A DNA stretch of 64,000 bases. It comes from Jeotgalicoccus nanhaiensis. GTDB taxonomy: Bacteria; Bacillota; Bacilli; Staphylococcales; Salinicoccaceae. Shown here piece by piece: positions 17,735 to 24,174 of this stretch. Each line of letters starts with the position of its first letter. The stretch's first letter is position 1. Under the pieces are notes generated by a model. The model was given only the letters and a program-made list of their open reading frames with translations. It made no database searches and had not been told where the DNA came from. The DNA lies in contig SPPL01000002.1 of the NCBI GenBank assembly GCA_004570955.1, positions 372,001 through 436,000 of the forward strand. The letters run 5' to 3'. A program made the translations under genes and the position numbers.

Positions 17735-17945
17735 TCATGCATGAACACACGTAGTTCAAATTATAATAATTAGCATACCTTGTTCTGGATGGTGTAATCA
17801 GCAGCAAATAATCGTGCTTTTTCTAGTTCATAATTCCCAAATAACTATTATGTAAAATATTTGAATATATAGTAGCTCAATTGTAATTGTTGGGTTATAT
17901 TGGTGTAGATATATAAATTTATGAATTGAATGGAGATGCTTTGCC

Positions 17946-18344
17946 GTGGTTTCTGGTTCGCTTATTATTACGTTGTTTGTGTTTCTAATACTAGGCACTT
18001 TTGCAACAGTTATTATTTTAAAAACAGAAAAAAGACATCGTTTAATTACAACAGTGATTGCAGTTCACTCAGTAATCATTATTTGTCTGTTAACTTTCAT
18101 TGTTTTTGTTACTTCTTTACATGCAGTCGCATTCGATAATTATTCTAGTTCAGGGCCTAACACATCTGATTTTGAATCATACGAAGAATCGATTCATGAA
18201 GAAGATGATGATTCTTATGAATCAACAGAAACTTATAGTGAAGATGAGAAAATAGATTGTGTTCTCGATGGAAAGGCTATTGGTCCTGATGATCCTGCTT
18301 CAAGATTGTTCGGTGGTTCTAAATATTGTAATGAAATTGATTAA
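17946..18344 (+). CDS. Membrane protein with acidic extracellular tail
   Basis: 132 residues from GTG 17946, which has GGAG about 9 bases upstream. Two transmembrane segments (about 4-27 and 35-60) are followed by a Ser/Glu/Asp-rich tail (SYEESIHEEDDDSYES) with two Cys near the end (IDCVLDG, SKYCNEID). No family recognised. It lies 23 bases before the lipoprotein gene and shares its orientation, so the two form an operon. Both sit inside the segment flanked by the uvrX 3'-end repeat, on the strand opposite to the surrounding genes. Confidence 0.65.
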   Translation: MVSGSLIITLFVFLILGTFATVIILKTEKRHRLITTVIAVHSVIIICLLTFIVFVTSLHAVAFDNYSSSGPNTSDFESYEESIHEEDDDSYESTETYSEDEKIDCVLDGKAIGPDDPASRLFGGSKYCNEID

Positions 18345-18367
18345 TTTAATAACAAAGGAGTATGACA

Positions 18368-19438
18368 ATGAAAAAACTATTCTTGATTTCTCTATCTGTT
18401 ATCGCCCTGACTGCTTGCAGTGATACGGAAAGTACAGGAGAAGTATCTGAAGAAGATGTAACACCGTCAGAGACAACCACTGAAGAAGCGGTTGAAAAAG
18501 ACACTGAAAATAATAGTACAACTGAAGCGGATAAAAACGATAATGAAAAAAATAAAGAAGAAATCGAACAAAAGACTGAAGAACTTAAAGAAGAAAAAGA
18601 TGCTGTCGTTACAGAAGATTTCTATCTAGGTGTACTAGCACCCGATTTCTTGAACACTGTAGCTACAAATCCAGATATCCTGGCTATAAATGTTATTAAC
18701 GAGAGTATGTCTCAAACTGATGTTGAAGCACTTTATGGGGAGTCGTATGATCGTGTCATTCCCAAAGAAGGTGCTAATTTAGCTGTATATGGTAATGTTG
18801 CAGTTCTATACAGTGATTCTATGCCTTACGGTAATGATACATATGCTAATCCTGACATTTCTCCTGATACAAACATGGTCGTTAATTTCTATCCAGTAAT
18901 GAATGTATCTTATCAAGATGTTATTAATACACTAGGGATACCGTTACTTGATTATGATGAATATCAGTTACAAGGTTCACCTATTCGCTCAATGTTTTAC
19001 AAAACAACAAATAATGACATTGTAGCTTTTGATATGGTTCAAACAGAAGACCAGAGTATGATTGCAGAAATGATTCATATCAACCCAGATCACACGAACA
19101 TGGAATTACCTATGTTTGTTAAAGAAGTAATATACGCACTGGATGATTTTTATAGCAACGGTAATACTTATTATCAATCTTTGGTAGATGCACAAGGGAT
19201 GGCTGAAGAAAGTATTCAAAATTATAATGAATACTACGATTACGTACAGACCACTCGACTACTTAATGAAATCAGTATTTCTCCAAAAGACGAAAATTCT
19301 TTTGAAGTTAATGTTCTAAGAGAGTTTTATTTAAATGATAGTGAAGATCCTGCTACTACAGCGGAAACTTATCTTATAGAAAGAATTAATGGCGAGTATA
19401 AGTTAAATGATGTTACTTATCATCCTTACAATCCTTAA
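18368..19438 (+). CDS. Uncharacterised lipoprotein with acidic linker
   Basis: 356 residues from ATG 18368, eight bases after AAAGGAG; an ATG two codons earlier is too close. Signal peptide MKKLFLISLSVIALTAC ends in a lipobox Cys. Residues 20-80 are a Glu/Thr/Asn/Lys-rich linker. The rest (about 85-356) is one folded region with repeated features such as MSQTDVEALYGESYDRV and MNVSYQDVINTLGIPLL, which look like paired SmpA/BamE-like or DUF4309-like modules, but I cannot assign a family. Second gene of a two-gene operon and followed by a terminator. Surface location is expected; function unknown. Confidence 0.7.
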   Translation: MKKLFLISLSVIALTACSDTESTGEVSEEDVTPSETTTEEAVEKDTENNSTTEADKNDNEKNKEEIEQKTEELKEEKDAVVTEDFYLGVLAPDFLNTVATNPDILAINVINESMSQTDVEALYGESYDRVIPKEGANLAVYGNVAVLYSDSMPYGNDTYANPDISPDTNMVVNFYPVMNVSYQDVINTLGIPLLDYDEYQLQGSPIRSMFYKTTNNDIVAFDMVQTEDQSMIAEMIHINPDHTNMELPMFVKEVIYALDDFYSNGNTYYQSLVDAQGMAEESIQNYNEYYDYVQTTRLLNEISISPKDENSFEVNVLREFYLNDSEDPATTAETYLIERINGEYKLNDVTYHPYNP

Positions 19439-19480
19439 GTAACCCCAGTACCATTTTTACTATAAATAAATTTTACTCAT

Positions 19481-19543
19481 AAAACACACTTATTCATTGA
19501 TAGTTCACCTGAAATTCTTAACTCAATGATATAAGTGTGTTTT
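19481..19543. terminator. Terminator after the lipoprotein operon, probably bidirectional
   Basis: AAAACACACTTA (19481-19492) pairs with TAAGTGTGTTTT (19532-19543), extended inside by TCATTGA / TCAATGA with a small bulge. The plus-strand tail contains TTTTTGTAAAA. Confidence 0.75.
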
Positions 19544-19595
19544 TGTAAAAATTCTAAAATACAAAGAAAGCTAAGAATATATAAACTCACTTCCC

Positions 19596-20858
19596 TTACC
19601 TTTTATGGCCGGCGATTAAACCTTCCCGGAGTTTGAGTGTAGAGGCTTCGGTACAGCTGATGGCCCGCATAACGCTCAGCTGTCCGTATTTTACTTTCAG
19701 TGCATCGATGGTCTTCATCAGCGCTTCTTCTTTCAGCATTTTGTCGACGTCCTGAAAGAGTGAGACCTGTTTCTGGCTGTCCGGGATAAAGTTCGTCAGT
19801 GTGACACTGATTGTCCGGTAGAGCGCGTACGGATCTGCGATTGTCTTCAGCTCCTGCCAGAGTCTTTTCATAATCATATCTTCGCTGTTGGTGCCTTCTT
19901 TAATAGTGAACTGCTTGCGGTAAATATGCCCGTCTTTCGTGCCGACGGAAAACTGAACCGTCTTTACGAGCTGGTGCATGAGCCGCATGCGATGGGTCAC
20001 TTCATCCACATGTTCAAAGAGAACGACGTAGGTTTCGCTGAATTTGTAGTCGCGCATCAGAATCTGACTTTTTGCGATCGACGGTGAATGGACTTTATGT
20101 TTCTCGCTGATCTTGCTGAAATCGATGCCGTTCGCGTGCAGATGCCAGTCGACACCGATAATGCCGAAGTCCCGCTTCAGGTACTCGTGTGGATAGTTAG
20201 CGAGATCTCCGATATTAAAAATCCCGCGCTGGTTCAGCTTCTTTTCACTTTTCTTATTAATGCCCCAAAATTTACTCAAAGGCTTGATGTGCCACATCTT
20301 CTCAATGACATTCTCGTAGCGCCATTCGGTAATCCCGTCCGGCATATGCTTCGCTTCAATATCCAGAGCCACCTTGCTTAACAGCAAATTATCACCGATC
20401 CCGACGGCACATTCGATTAAAGTCTCTTCATATATTTCGGTCTTTATCTTCCTGGCAAGCTCTCTCGGTGAAGCGGCAAACAAGCGGTAGCTGTGCGTCA
20501 CGTCCATGAAGAATTCGTCGATGGAATACTGATGAAAATCTTCAGGTGCAACGTATTTGAGGGCAATTTCCGTAATTCTCATGGAGTAATCCAAATAGAT
20601 TTTCATGGAAGGATTGATGATAAAAATATCGCTCCTGGCGGGAATCTCGAACAGTCTGGATCCTGTTTTAATCCCGAGCTTCTTCAACTCAGGCGTTGCA
20701 GCCAGCACGACAGAACCCATGCTCTTGGTGTCTCCGACAACAGCGAGCTTGGTTGTTTGCGGATCCAGCCCCTTCAGCCTGCAAGACACGCTCGCAAAGA
20801 AACTTTTCAAATCAATGCACAGAATATCGTACTGCGGACACAGATTATAGTCATACAT
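19596..20858 (-). CDS. uvrX: Y-family DNA polymerase, UmuC/UvrX type
   Basis: 420 residues from ATG 20858 (GGGGTGA five bases upstream); longer in-frame starts run through the promoter. Catalytic motifs of the Y-family: DLKSFFAS near residue 15 and YSIDEFFMD near 110, which carry the metal-binding Asp/Glu; a helix-hairpin-helix region (FWGINKKSEKKLNQRGIF) near 210; and the little-finger region after 250. This branch (UvrX/YqjW/UmuC-like) makes error-prone translesion synthesis after damage. A perfect LexA-type box lies 19 bases before the start. Its 3' end is duplicated at 17669-17734. The exact symbol within the UmuC-like branch is less certain than the family. Confidence 0.85.
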   Translation of the reverse strand: MYDYNLCPQYDILCIDLKSFFASVSCRLKGLDPQTTKLAVVGDTKSMGSVVLAATPELKKLGIKTGSRLFEIPARSDIFIINPSMKIYLDYSMRITEIALKYVAPEDFHQYSIDEFFMDVTHSYRLFAASPRELARKIKTEIYEETLIECAVGIGDNLLLSKVALDIEAKHMPDGITEWRYENVIEKMWHIKPLSKFWGINKKSEKKLNQRGIFNIGDLANYPHEYLKRDFGIIGVDWHLHANGIDFSKISEKHKVHSPSIAKSQILMRDYKFSETYVVLFEHVDEVTHRMRLMHQLVKTVQFSVGTKDGHIYRKQFTIKEGTNSEDMIMKRLWQELKTIADPYALYRTISVTLTNFIPDSQKQVSLFQDVDKMLKEEALMKTIDALKVKYGQLSVMRAISCTEASTLKLREGLIAGHKR

Positions 20859-20876
20859 GAAGATCACCCCTATATA

Positions 20877-20888
20877 GAACATATGTTC
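20877..20888 (-). promoter_or_regulatory. LexA (SOS) box of uvrX
   Basis: GAACATATGTTC, a perfect match to the Gram-positive SOS consensus core, placed just upstream of the uvrX ribosome site and just downstream of a TAAAAT that could be the -10. Confidence 0.9.
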
Positions 20889-20947
20889 TATTTTAGCATA
20901 AGAGTGATAAAAAATGCGGGATTTCATTTTAATTTTCCGAAATAAAT

Positions 20948-20975
20948 CGAACAAACGTTCGATTTTTGGTATAAT
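20948..20975 (+). promoter_or_regulatory. LexA (SOS) box and promoter of type I toxin 1
   Basis: CGAACAAACGTTCG (20948-20961) fits CGAACRNRYGTTYG at every position. A -10 TATAAT follows at 20970-20975, nine bases beyond the box core, so the box covers the -35 region of the plus-strand promoter that drives the toxin peptide gene. The start at 20858 of uvrX is 90 bases away and has its own box. Confidence 0.8.
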
Positions 20976-21029
20976 TAGTATATCGCCTATCCATCCCGGG
21001 CGAAATCGGACCGGGAGGAGGTGGAAGCA

Positions 21030-21122
21030 ATGGATTATCTTTTTGTAGAAATTTTAGCACCCATAATCACCGGGTGCCTGGTTGCGTACTTTGTATACTG
21101 GTTAGACAAACGCGATGAATGA
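21030..21122 (+). CDS. Fst-like type I toxin peptide 1
   Basis: 30 residues: MDYLFVEILAPIITGCLVAY followed by FVYWLDKRDE. It has the Fst/Lpt-family plan: short polar start, P-x3-G motif (PIITG), one transmembrane helix and a charged C-terminus. The ribosome site GGGAGGAGG precedes the ATG. The leader hairpin TCCCGG (20994-20999) / CCGGGA (21011-21016) takes in part of that site. The leader TCGCCTATC (20983-20991) is complementary to GATAGGCGA (21121-21129) straight after the gene, a possible long-range 5'-3' lock. Such peptides damage membranes when their antisense RNA is lost. Transcription is probably LexA-controlled. Confidence 0.8.
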   Translation: MDYLFVEILAPIITGCLVAYFVYWLDKRDE

Positions 21123-21139
21123 TAGGCGAAAACCACACC

Positions 21140-21206
21140 AAAAAAACCCCCAATCTAGGACCAGTAGATTGGGGGTTCGGTGTTGCAATGGAATATCTTT
21201 TTGTTA
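21140..21206 (-). ncRNA. Antisense antitoxin RNA for toxin 1 (RNAII-like)
   Basis: Minus-strand promoter: TTTACT and TATAAT (plus coordinates 21212-21217) with an 18-base spacer. The transcript would start near 21206 and end at the hairpin AACCCCCAATCTA / TAGATTGGGGGTT (21145-21177), followed by TTTTT. It is complementary to the toxin mRNA in two ways: by overlap at the shared hairpin, and through a direct repeat. GCAATGGAATATCTTTTTGT (21185-21204) matches the toxin start region 21027-21046 at 19 of 20 positions. This is the architecture of Fst-type RNAII. Confidence 0.75.
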
Positions 21207-21253
21207 CTTGAATTATAACATCAGTCATAATAAAAAGTAAAATGACAAGACAT

Positions 21254-21321
21254 TAAAACCCCCAGATGCTCTTCCCAGCATTTGGGGGTGATGAAATCAT
21301 GTGCACTATTTTTGTTACTTT
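21254..21321 (-). ncRNA. Solitary RNAII-like antisense RNA, copy 1
   Basis: Same plan as the antitoxin at 21140-21206 but without a toxin gene converging on it. The hairpin is CCCCCAGATGCT (21259-21270) / AGCATTTGGGGG (21277-21288) with a short T-tail on the minus strand. The 5' part contains the complement of CACTATTTTTGTTAC, and a -10-like TATGTT lies at 21328-21333. About 70% similar by eye to the copy at 23167-23238. Its CACTATTTTT element also occurs at the start of toxin 2 (23658). Confidence 0.6.
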
Positions 21322-21393
21322 TAATTTAACATAGAGTGAATCTGGTTTCCAGTTTGAAGCAATCTCATATAAAATGATCTCAATTTAAATAGT

Positions 21394-22011
21394 TTAAGAT
21401 TCCGATAATAGGCGCTGATCAAGCGAATCAACTCTATCTGGATGGATAGTTTTAAAAAACTTTCTGACTAATTTTCTTTGTGCTATTTCATGAATGATGA
21501 CGTAATAACAGAAGTCTTCAAGGGTGTCCTGCGTAATCAATACACTTTCTTGTGCTTCATCTTCAGATATGAGAATCTCTGAATCTTCAATAACTTCTCT
21601 AATATCAAGATCGTTACTGCAGATTATACTTGCATTTAGTAATACAGCTGCTGCAAGACTGTGAATTTCTCCAAGGTCATTTGTATGCTTTAACTCTCTC
21701 GATTCAGTAATTTTCTTAGCATCTAATTGTCGAAATGATTCGTATACATCATCTAAATAGGCTTCATACAAATCGTATTGATTATCCGTTAAAGCTTTTT
21801 CATCTTCAGGATCAAACAGTAACCAGCGTTTTTCAGTAATGAAACCTTCAATCTTTTTCCTTGCAGATGATAATTTTACTTCTTCTAAAACTATTTTATG
21901 AATATAGATTTCTTCATATAAATTATTAATCCATTCAAACACATCTGTCTTCCCAAAGCTGTCCGCATAAATAATAATATTAGCATCTATAAATACTTTA
22001 CCCTTACGCAT
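21394..22011 (-). CDS. PIN-domain nuclease, third gene of an XRE/ImmA-IrrE/PIN operon
   Basis: 205 residues. PIN landmarks: FIDANIIIYAD with the first Asp near residue 9, an acidic position in VLEEVKLSS near 43, DLGEIHSLAAA near 112, and CSNDLDIREV near 131. PIN domains are metal-dependent RNases and are common type II toxins. Here the gene overlaps the ImmA/IrrE gene by 8 bases and is not paired with a classic small PIN antitoxin, so control probably comes from the upstream XRE and peptidase proteins. The length exceeds simple VapC toxins (~130). Function inferred from domain and context. Confidence 0.75.
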   Translation of the reverse strand: MRKGKVFIDANIIIYADSFGKTDVFEWINNLYEEIYIHKIVLEEVKLSSARKKIEGFITEKRWLLFDPEDEKALTDNQYDLYEAYLDDVYESFRQLDAKKITESRELKHTNDLGEIHSLAAAVLLNASIICSNDLDIREVIEDSEILISEDEAQESVLITQDTLEDFCYYVIIHEIAQRKLVRKFFKTIHPDRVDSLDQRLLSES

Positions 22012-22747
22012 CGTTTTGTTCTCTATTATTCAGGTATTCGGCTTTCTGTTCCTGCAGCACCTCTGCAAGTTTGGGATTATATCTCCCTATCTTATTTGCT
22101 CCAGTCAGACTGTCCAGCTTCTCCTGCTCAACTGCATTTCGTACAATCGTTTCGTACGCTTCGAATTTTTCAATAGCCTGAGGTTGATCTAGAAAACTTT
22201 CAGGTAAGTTGTACACAAAACGTTTCTGCTTCCACTCATCTTCCGGTATACTCACTGGAGCATCCCTATCCCCAAGTTCTCTGACACGCCGGGCCGTTGC
22301 GTCATATGGTACACTAGCAAAATCCGCAAGATGAATCACCGCTTCTTCTGTACCATATTCACGTTTAAACTTTTTCCATAAATCTTTTGTCAGACCTTTG
22401 GGCAACATCACTGCAGCTGCAAAACGGTCTGCTGCTCTTTCATGGTCAAATGATTCAGACTGCATTTGACTGCCTTCAGATAAATGCCATAGTTCATGCG
22501 CTGCTGTAAAATAACGCATTCGAAGCGGCTGAAACGTATTCAATGCGATAAACTCCTCACCCGATTCATGAACCACTGCAGCCCCGTGATAATTCTCATC
22601 CTCGGTATATTGATAAATCAGATTGACTTTGTCATCTATCAGTTTTTCAATATGTGCACCGATAAAAATATCATTGCCAAACTTTTCTTCTAAAAAGTCC
22701 TGCGCAAAAGCTTCTGCTGTTTTTTCAGCTTGAATTTTTAAGTCCAT
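22004..22747 (-). CDS. ImmA/IrrE family metallopeptidase
   Basis: 247 residues. Zinc-protease motif HELWH (84-88) with the third ligand region FDHERAADRFAAAVMLP around 100-117. The C-terminal part (about 150-247) is helical and charged. ImmA/IrrE enzymes cleave XRE-type repressors, as in ICEBs1 and in Deinococcus IrrE. The matching XRE gene lies immediately upstream (gap of 4 bases) and a PIN nuclease immediately downstream (8-base overlap). The layout suggests a sensor peptidase that frees transcription or the PIN effector when its repressor is cut. Confidence 0.8.
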   Translation of the reverse strand: MDLKIQAEKTAEAFAQDFLEEKFGNDIFIGAHIEKLIDDKVNLIYQYTEDENYHGAAVVHESGEEFIALNTFQPLRMRYFTAAHELWHLSEGSQMQSESFDHERAADRFAAAVMLPKGLTKDLWKKFKREYGTEEAVIHLADFASVPYDATARRVRELGDRDAPVSIPEDEWKQKRFVYNLPESFLDQPQAIEKFEAYETIVRNAVEQEKLDSLTGANKIGRYNPKLAEVLQEQKAEYLNNREQNDA

Positions 22748-22751
22748 ATTA

Positions 22752-23078
22752 TCACCTGCTCTTTAAACCAATGTAATCTTCAATAGCAAATATCATTGAC
22801 TTCAAATCCTGTCTGGAACGACGATTAGAAGTTTGACCACGAAGTTGCACAGTTAAACCACCTGATTGAGAACTGTCTTTAACTAATTCTTTCATGGGAA
22901 TACCGGTGATTCTTGACAAGTCTTCAATACGTTTCGGCAAAATCGCTCTTTTCCCGGACAACATATGGCCAACCAATGATTTACTTACATTTAATTCAGC
23001 CGCCAACCATTCATGAGTCTTATCATTTTCTTTAAGCCAGTGCTTCACATTTTTAATTACAACTTCATTCATTTTCAT
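22752..23078 (-). CDS. XRE-family HTH regulator, first gene of the operon
   Basis: 108 residues. The HTH_3 domain covers about 12-70, with KTHEWLAAELNVSKSLVGHM as the helix-turn-helix and GKRAILPKRIEDLSRITGIP following. The C-terminus is rich in Arg/Gln (VQLRGQTSNRRSRQDLKSM). ATG 23078 has AAGGAG eight bases upstream. A 14-base palindrome lies over the -35 of its promoter, which fits autorepression. Likely substrate of the adjacent ImmA/IrrE protease. Confidence 0.8.
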   Translation of the reverse strand: MKMNEVVIKNVKHWLKENDKTHEWLAAELNVSKSLVGHMLSGKRAILPKRIEDLSRITGIPMKELVKDSSQSGGLTVQLRGQTSNRRSRQDLKSMIFAIEDYIGLKSR

Positions 23079-23103
23079 TTAGGTTCACTCCTTAGGCTAC
23101 TTA

Positions 23104-23132
23104 ATTATACAATATTGTGTAGTCGACTACAA
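23104..23132 (-). promoter_or_regulatory. Promoter and operator of the XRE/ImmA-IrrE/PIN operon
   Basis: Minus-strand -35 TTGTAG (23127-23132) and -10 TATAAT (23104-23109) with a 17-base spacer. A perfect palindrome TGTAGTCGACTACA (23118-23131) overlaps the -35, a natural binding site for the XRE protein. Confidence 0.75.
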
Positions 23133-23166
23133 CTTAGTTACATTCAGCTAAAGATTTAATTTAAAA

Positions 23167-23238
23167 CGAAAAACCTCCAGACACTCTTCCCAGTGTTTGG
23201 AGGTTTAGCGAAGTTATACGCACTATTTTTATTACTTA
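23167..23238 (-). ncRNA. Solitary RNAII-like antisense RNA, copy 2
   Basis: The hairpin AACCTCCAGACACT (23172-23185) / AGTGTTTGGAGGTT (23192-23205) is followed by TTTTTCG on the minus strand. The 5' part holds the complement of CACTATTTTTATTAC, and a -10-like TATATT lies at 23245-23250. No toxin frame converges on it: 23090-23166 is only the promoter region of the XRE gene. Shares its whole layout with copy 1 and the CACTATTTTT element with toxin 2. Confidence 0.6.
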
Positions 23239-23320
23239 TAATTTAATATATAACAAAATAGATTCTAGTTTGAAGATAATCAGTTAGAAAATTAGCCTAA
23301 ATTATCATAACAACTTGAAA

Positions 23321-23488
23321 TCACTTCTTATCTGCCCGTTTAGATTTGATACTAATTTTCTTTTTGCCAACGAGTGGCGATAATTTCCCTACAGATCGAC
23401 ATCCTTCTTCTATGGACTTGTTTAAGGCAATAATTCGATTATCCGGTATATTACTAATATCTAAATCTCTTCTCTTGATATACCTCAT
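23321..23488 (-). CDS. Small basic protein, unknown
   Basis: 55 residues from ATG 23488, with GGGAGGG nearby upstream. The sequence MRYIKRRDLDISNIPDNRII has an ordered start, and the tail is strongly basic (KKKISIKSKRADKK). No family recognised. It lies between the solitary antisense RNA copy 2 and the divergent toxin 2 locus. The good ribosome site argues for a real gene, but its short length leaves doubt. Confidence 0.4.
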   Translation of the reverse strand: MRYIKRRDLDISNIPDNRIIALNKSIEEGCRSVGKLSPLVGKKKISIKSKRADKK

Positions 23489-23576
23489 AATAATCCCTCC
23501 CCGTCTCATCTACAATCCTATACCCACTGCATCCTTAAAAACTAATACTATTTTAAGAAAAGTGTATTTAATAATC

Positions 23577-23602
23577 GAGCAAATGTTCCGTTTTAGTATA
23601 AT
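23577..23602 (+). promoter_or_regulatory. Degenerate LexA-like box and promoter of type I toxin 2
   Basis: GAGCAAATGTTC (23577-23588) departs from the GAAC...GTTC form at one outer position. TATAAT is at 23597-23602, eight bases downstream. The same box-to--10 geometry as toxin 1 supports a real operator. Confidence 0.55.
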
Positions 23603-23657
23603 TAATGTATCTTCTATTCTTTCTGGACGAAATACGGATCGGGAGAAGGTGGAATTC

Positions 23658-23753
23658 ATGGACACTATTTTTTTATATTCCGTTGGCCCGATTATCGTCG
23701 GGTGCATCGTGCAGCTGTTTAAGCGCTGGCTTGAGCTGCAAAGAAAAGATTAG
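23658..23753 (+). CDS. Fst-like type I toxin peptide 2
   Basis: 31 residues: MDTIFLYSVGPIIVGCIVQL followed by FKRWLELQRKD. It shares with toxin 1 the P-x3-G motif (PIIVG), following Cys, single helix and charged tail. The ribosome region GGGAGAAGGTGG is similar, and the leader shares the block GACGAAATACGGATCGGGAG with small changes. A composite hairpin (23769-23811) follows. However, no copy of its start region (CACTATTTTT) is found downstream, so a normal cognate antisense RNA is not evident. The two solitary RNAs at 21.25 and 23.17 kb carry that element instead. Confidence 0.75.
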   Translation: MDTIFLYSVGPIIVGCIVQLFKRWLELQRKD

Positions 23754-23768
23754 GCGATAAGCACCAAG

Positions 23769-23811
23769 AAACCCCCGAACTCTCTTCCCGGCGTTTGGAG
23801 GTTCTGGGGTT
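23769..23811. terminator. Composite hairpin after toxin 2
   Basis: AACCCCCGAAC (23769-23779) / GTTCTGGGGTT (23801-23811) with one mismatch. It keeps the ACTCTTCCC loop element of the solitary antisense RNAs (here CTCTCTTCCC), so it appears to be a degenerate member of the same terminator family. T-tails are poor on both strands. Confidence 0.45.
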
Positions 23812-23847
23812 CTAATAAAAACGAACTAATATTGTTTGACACATTTG

Positions 23848-24170
23848 TCATTCTATATCTTTATTATGTTGCATTAGATTATCTGTTGGACTAAATATAT
23901 ATTTAAATATTAGTGTCAATAAAGCAAAAGTGTTTAAAAAGGTCGCACTTACGAACACGATAATAATAATTTTTTCAGTTGTCGGAAAAGTATAACCCCA
24001 CCCACGGCTTTTTTATATTCTTGGTAATCATCAAAAGCGTTTTTTCTATCTTCTTCTGCATATTCACGTTCTTCTTTAGAAGTGATAGTCAATCTTATGT
24101 TTTCAGGATTAACGTCTTTTTTCAACTCTTCCAGCAGCTCTTCATCTATCGTTGTTTTCTTTTCGCTCAT
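23848..24170 (-). pseudogene. Small membrane protein gene with a frameshift, partner of ImmA/IrrE
   Basis: ATG 24170 starts a charged cytosolic region (MSEKKTTIDEELLEELKKDV), and the frame ends early at 23949 after a low-quality tail. If one G is added to the GGGG run at 23996-23999, the frame continues as GYTFPTTEKIIIIVFVSATF and LNTFALLTLIFKYIF to a stop at 23848, giving a sensible transmembrane C-terminus of about 50 residues. So the original product was probably ~107 residues: a charged N-terminal region with a membrane anchor. It starts 4 bases after the ImmA/IrrE gene. Sequencing error in the G-run is possible. Confidence 0.6.
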
Positions 24171-24174
24171 TAAC

